This document shows positions 61,101-64,000 of a DNA stretch of 64,000 nt, one piece after another; within the stretch, counting starts at the first letter, position 1, and the number at the start of each line of letters is the position of its first letter. Origin of the DNA: Arthrobacter sp. Leaf69 (lineage in GTDB: Bacteria; Actinomycetota; Actinomycetes; Actinomycetales; Micrococcaceae); NCBI RefSeq assembly GCF_001422645.1, contig NZ_LMLR01000010.1, forward strand, positions 712,723 to 776,722. The letters run 5' to 3'. The notes beneath the pieces were generated by a model that was not told the origin of the DNA, made no database searches, and saw only the letters and a list, made by a program, of their open reading frames with translations. The position numbers were made by a program, and so were the translations under genes.

Positions 61101-61694
61101 GTGACTCTCCACGCAGCCCCTGACGCCTCCGCCGCCCTGCCCGCCGCGGCCGATCTTTGGAAGCCGGTGCTGGTCCGGGCCGCCGTCGCGCTCGGCTTCG
61201 GCGCCGTGACAGTGTTCTGGGCGGCGCCATCCGCGGAGGGCATGGGCTGGGCCGGCGGCCTCTACCTGCTTGCCACCGGCGTGGTGCTGCTCTGGAGCGT
61301 GAACAAGACCGGCCTCCGGCCCGGGTCGCCAGCCAGCAAGATGCTTTCCGCCGCTGGCGCCGTGCTGACCGGAACCGGCGCCGCCGTCGGCCTCCTTCCG
61401 AGCAGTCTGGTCTTCGGAGTGCTGGCAGCCGTGGGCCTTGGCCTCGCCGGCGCTGCAGAGCTCTACCTCGGCATCACCCACCGCGGCCGGTCCGTGCTGG
61501 CCCGTGACTGGATGGCCTCCGGCGCCGTGGGGCTGGGCACTGCTGGCCTGCTGCCGTTCTTCATCGACCTCGGTCCGCACGCGCTGCTTGGCGTCGCGGG
61601 CGGCGGTGCCATCATCAGCGGCGTGCTCTGGACGCTGGCGGGGCTGACCTTGCGGCATGATGCGCGGGCCGATTCCGCGGAGGCCGTAAACTAG
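61101..61694 (+). CDS. Six-helix membrane protein, HdeD-like
   Basis: The 197-residue protein has six hydrophobic segments in three hairpin-like pairs (about 25-45, 50-65, 83-100, 105-125, 140-158, 163-183), as in HdeD/DUF308 proteins, with a hydrophilic N-terminus and charged C-terminus. The function is unknown. GTG start 61101; TAAACT about seven bases upstream suggests leaderless translation. It is 42 bases downstream of the MATE gene and may be cotranscribed. Confidence 0.7.
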   Translation: MTLHAAPDASAALPAAADLWKPVLVRAAVALGFGAVTVFWAAPSAEGMGWAGGLYLLATGVVLLWSVNKTGLRPGSPASKMLSAAGAVLTGTGAAVGLLPSSLVFGVLAAVGLGLAGAAELYLGITHRGRSVLARDWMASGAVGLGTAGLLPFFIDLGPHALLGVAGGGAIISGVLWTLAGLTLRHDARADSAEAVN

Positions 61695-61778
61695 TAGAGA
61701 CAGGTTCTACCTTGCGTAGAACGATTGCGGGAACACAACGGCCACGCCTGGCGGCGTCGGCTGCAGGAGGAAAGCACC

Positions 61779-62126
61779 TTGGCACAGCAGAAATCTGGAG
61801 AACCGCGCAACCTGCGGACCTCGGTCAAGGGCCCACTGATGTTCTCCGCTTTCTGGGCTGTGGTGGCTTTCGTTGCCACCCTCATTTTCGCCTCCGGCGG
61901 CACGGCCAAGACACCCCGCTTTGATCTGGCCTTCATTGCCGCGGGCATCGCCTTCATCGTGATTCTGGTGGTACTCGCCATGCTGTCGATGGGCCACAAG
62001 CCCAACGCTGAACATCTCGGCAAGGGCTCCGGCGTCAACCTGAGCTCGCGGAACTCCGGCCACGGTGGCCACCCGGCCACCCGGCCGGAAGCCGGCGCCC
62101 CGGACGCCCCCGGCGACCGCAGCTAG
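61779..62126 (+). CDS. Small two-helix membrane protein, hypothetical
   Basis: The 115-residue protein has a TTG start at 61779, supported by AGGAGGAAAG upstream at good distance. A hydrophilic N-terminus is followed by two hydrophobic helices (about 22-40 and 49-70) and a Gly/His/Pro-rich tail. It is common in Arthrobacter genomes in style, but I cannot name a function. The frame upstream of the TTG is open but not supported. Confidence 0.72.
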   Translation: MAQQKSGEPRNLRTSVKGPLMFSAFWAVVAFVATLIFASGGTAKTPRFDLAFIAAGIAFIVILVVLAMLSMGHKPNAEHLGKGSGVNLSSRNSGHGGHPATRPEAGAPDAPGDRS

Positions 62127-62136
62127 AGTCTTCCGC

Positions 62137-62679
62137 TCAGGACGCGGCTTTCCGGGCCCGGTACGCTGCCACGTGCGCGCGGTTGGCGCAGTTGCCCGTG
62201 TCGCAGTAGCGCTTGGAGCGGTTCCGGCTGAGGTCCAGCACGACGGCGTCGCAGTCGTCCGCGGCGCACACCAGCATGCGGTCCATCTCCTTGCTGCGGA
62301 TGACGTCCACCAGGGCCATCGCGGCTTCGGTGCTCATCCGGTCCGCCAGCGGCGCTTCCGGCGTGGTGGCGTGCAGATGCCAGTCCCACTGATCATGTTT
62401 GACCAGCTGGGGGAGTGCCCGTGCCTGCCTCAGCAGCCTGTTCACTGTGTCCACCGCGGCGGATTCATCCGCGAGCCACAGGGCGGCGAGCTCGGCGCGG
62501 AGACGGTGCACGCTGGCCAGCTCGGCCGCGTCCCGGGTCCGCGAGCCGGTGAATCCCTCCGCTTCGAGGAACCGGTCCAGGTCCAGCTCCGTGGCCAGCT
62601 GTTCGTCCCCGTTGGCCGCGGAGTTGATCAGGTTGACCACGGACCGCAGCGCCACCTCTGTGTCAGGGGCAAAAGGCAT
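62137..62679 (-). CDS. CGNR zinc-finger / ABATE-domain transcriptional regulator
   Basis: The 180-residue protein has an N-terminal ABATE domain (about 1-125, SVVNLINSAANG) and a C-terminal CGNR zinc finger (about 130-172): LVCAADDCDAVVLDLSRNRSKRYCDTGNCANRAHVAAYRAR, with Cys residues in C-x4-C and C-x4-C spacing plus the NR motif. It probably represses the divergent EamA transporter gene. ATG start with AAGGAG upstream. Confidence 0.9.
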   Translation of the reverse strand: MPFAPDTEVALRSVVNLINSAANGDEQLATELDLDRFLEAEGFTGSRTRDAAELASVHRLRAELAALWLADESAAVDTVNRLLRQARALPQLVKHDQWDWHLHATTPEAPLADRMSTEAAMALVDVIRSKEMDRMLVCAADDCDAVVLDLSRNRSKRYCDTGNCANRAHVAAYRARKAAS

Positions 62680-62706
62680 CTTGACTCCTTACGTCGGCGT
62701 GGCGTA

Positions 62707-62741
62707 CTGTCATGAGCATAACCCTACTTTACTCCTGACAG
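62707..62741. promoter_or_regulatory. Inverted repeat between CGNR regulator and EamA gene
   Basis: CTGTCA (62707-62712) and TGACAG (62736-62741) are inverted halves flanking -10-like TATGCT on the minus strand. They form a candidate operator for the adjacent regulator. Confidence 0.35.
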
Positions 62742-62751
62742 GAGGCAGCCC

Positions 62752-63822
62752 GTGTCTGCCGCACGCCGCACCGCCGAAGCCCCGGCCAAGATCGCTTCCG
62801 GAATGCACGCCCCCGGAAAACGTGGTCCCGGCAAGCCCGGCGCGGCACCCGGTTTTCTGGCGTCCGGCCTCGGGGTTGCCCTGTTTTCCTCGGCCGTCTT
62901 CGGACTCTCGGGGTCCTTTGCCAAGGCGCTGCTGGAGACCGGCTGGACCCCCGGGGCGGCCGTTACGGCCCGACTCACCGGCGCCGCGCTCATCCTGGCG
63001 GTTCCCGCCATTCCGGCACTGCGAGGGCGCTGGCACCAGCTCAGGGACAACTGGCTCACGGTCCTCCTCTTCGGCTTCATCGGCGTCGCAGCCTGCCAGC
63101 TGTTCTACTTCAACGCCGTGGCCAGGCTGTCTGTAGGGGTGGCCCTGCTCCTGGAATATCTCGCTCCGGTGCTCATCGTGCTGTGGCTCTGGGCCGCCAG
63201 CCGCCGGCGCCCGCGGCCTCTGACCATCGCCGGAACCCTGCTGTCCCTCGGCGGACTGGTCCTGGTCCTGGACCTCACGGGAGCCGTGAAGATCGACGTC
63301 ATCGGTGTGCTGTGGGGGATCGCGGCCGCAGTCTGCCTGGCTATCTATTTCTTCATCACGGCCAAGGAAAACGACACCCTCCCGCCGATCGTCCTTGCCT
63401 CCGGCGGGCTGATGGTCGGCGCCGTCACCATGTGGCTCGCCGCCGCGACCGGCCTGCTGCCGATGGCCTTCAGCACCGCCGACACCCGCCTGGGTCCCTG
63501 GGTCACCCCCTGGTGGGTGGCCCTCGGCGGACTGGTGCTGCTGGCCACCGTGCTGGCCTACGTCTCGGGGATTGTGGCTGCGCGGGCCCTCGGTTCCAAG
63601 GTGGCGTCCTTTGTCTCGCTGACCGAAGTGCTGTTCGCCGTCATCTGGGCGTGGCTGCTGCTGGGTGAACTGCCCGGACCCATCCAGCTTCTGGGCGGGC
63701 TGCTGATTGTCGGCGGCGTTGTGCTGGTCCGGCTGGACGAGCTCCGGACGCGGACCGGCGCCGGTGCGAACGCGGTGCCGTCAGCGCTCGACCATGCGAA
63801 CGACGTCGAACCCGTGCCGTAA
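62752..63822 (+). CDS. EamA/DMT-family transporter
   Basis: The 356-residue membrane protein has ten hydrophobic helices in two EamA repeats (about 32-165 and 180-320), as in drug/metabolite transporters. GTG start with AGGAGGCAGCCC upstream; a 28-residue basic cytosolic N-terminus is present. The C-terminal tail after residue 325 is hydrophilic. It is divergent from the CGNR regulator by 72 bases, the usual pairing for such a regulator and its target. The substrate is unknown. Confidence 0.88.
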   Translation: MSAARRTAEAPAKIASGMHAPGKRGPGKPGAAPGFLASGLGVALFSSAVFGLSGSFAKALLETGWTPGAAVTARLTGAALILAVPAIPALRGRWHQLRDNWLTVLLFGFIGVAACQLFYFNAVARLSVGVALLLEYLAPVLIVLWLWAASRRRPRPLTIAGTLLSLGGLVLVLDLTGAVKIDVIGVLWGIAAAVCLAIYFFITAKENDTLPPIVLASGGLMVGAVTMWLAAATGLLPMAFSTADTRLGPWVTPWWVALGGLVLLATVLAYVSGIVAARALGSKVASFVSLTEVLFAVIWAWLLLGELPGPIQLLGGLLIVGGVVLVRLDELRTRTGAGANAVPSALDHANDVEPVP

Positions 63823-63837
63823 AAGGGGAGCTGACAC

Positions 63838-63873
63838 GAACCGGCCCGGACGCTGCTGCGTCCGGGCCGGTTC
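63838..63873. terminator. 16-bp perfect hairpin, probably bidirectional terminator
   Basis: GAACCGGCCCGGACGC (63838-63853) pairs with its complement (63858-63873) around a TGCT loop. It lies between the EamA stop and the convergent partial gene's stop. No T-run, but the stem is very strong. Confidence 0.7.
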
Positions 63874-63893
63874 GATGTCTGCGGGCTTCCTGC

Positions 63894-64000
63894 CTAGCGG
63901 GAAGCGCTTTCCTGCTCGGTGGCGTTGCGGCTGGCCTGCTTGCCGGCCTCCTGCAGTGCCTGGGAAACCTTCGCCAGGGCGGCAACGTGCTGGCCGTTCC
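63894..64000 (-). CDS. C-terminus of a gene running off the window
   Basis: A minus-strand open frame enters from beyond 64000 and ends with TAG at 63894-63896. The visible 35 codons encode an Ala/Gln-rich probably helical end (NGQHVAALAKVSQAL onward to ESASR) with high GC3. I do not recognise the family. Confidence 0.6.
   Translation of the reverse strand, partial: NGQHVAALAKVSQALQEAGKQASRNATEQESASR

Noticed and set aside
1..64000. CRISPR arrays, IS elements, prophage, rRNA and tRNA genes
   Set aside because: No regular direct repeats with spacers, transposase or phage genes, rRNA stretches or tRNA cloverleaf were found. The 47-bp repeat has no spacer-repeat pattern.

Overview
The window is a high-GC actinobacterial chromosome segment close to the replication origin. 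It is most likely from Arthrobacter, Pseudarthrobacter or a close relative in the Micrococcaceae. The order jag/khpB - rsmG - parA - parB - (gap) - trxA/trxB - MviN partner - murJ - NUDIX - pcnA is the actinobacterial origin-flanking block known from Mycobacterium (Rv3920c back to Rv3907c). GTG and TTG starts, several probably leaderless genes and very high GC3 fit the same group.

Layout. 0-3.7 kb: RNA-binding KhpB, RsmG methyltransferase and the ParA/ParB segregation genes. 3.7-8.9 kb: a 5-kb stretch without convincing genes that holds eight perfect parS sites (a ninth lies inside parA), one parS variant, two helically phased DnaA-box arrays and a degenerate 47-bp tandem repeat. I regard this centromere/origin-like island as the most unusual part of the window. 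8.9-17.1 kb: thioredoxin system with a SigH/SigR-type promoter, a membrane protein that looks like the pseudokinase plus discoidin half of MviN, the MurJ flippase, a NUDIX hydrolase, CCA-adding enzyme and a histidine phosphatase. An intergenic three-way-junction RNA candidate lies upstream of the MviN-partner gene. 17.1-18 kb: a small-protein locus.

18-41.8 kb: accessory but typical actinobacterial genes. These are a GT87 mannosyltransferase-like membrane protein coupled to a phytoene-dehydrogenase-like oxidoreductase, a MacB/FtsX-type ABC exporter divergent from a NarL-type two-component system, a lipoprotein class B PBP, an ABC-F ATPase, a DeoR-MFS pair, two PAP2 enzymes (one fused to a diacylglycerol kinase domain), a second ABC exporter with its own two-component system, an amino-acid permease, a repeat cluster, a Tat/lipoprotein intradiol dioxygenase and an M18 aminopeptidase.

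41.8-49.1 kb: a six-gene, tightly overlapping exopolysaccharide operon on the minus strand with visibly lower GC, probably acquired by transfer. It encodes glycosyltransferases, a Wzy-like polymerase, a Wzz-like chain-length protein and an anchored glycosidase-like protein, but no flippase and no initiating transferase. 49.4-58 kb: return to core genes: rpsF-ssb-rpsR-rplI with a structured rpsF leader, PhzF, an FMN reductase, two paralogous membrane proteins with L7/L12-C-terminal-like helical motifs, a DnaA-box array and dnaB. 58-64 kb: double-hotdog thioesterase, DoxX behind two operator-like palindromes, a MATE transporter, small membrane proteins, and a CGNR regulator divergent from an EamA transporter. 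A final gene is cut by the window edge.

No rRNA, tRNA, CRISPR array, insertion sequence or prophage was recognised.
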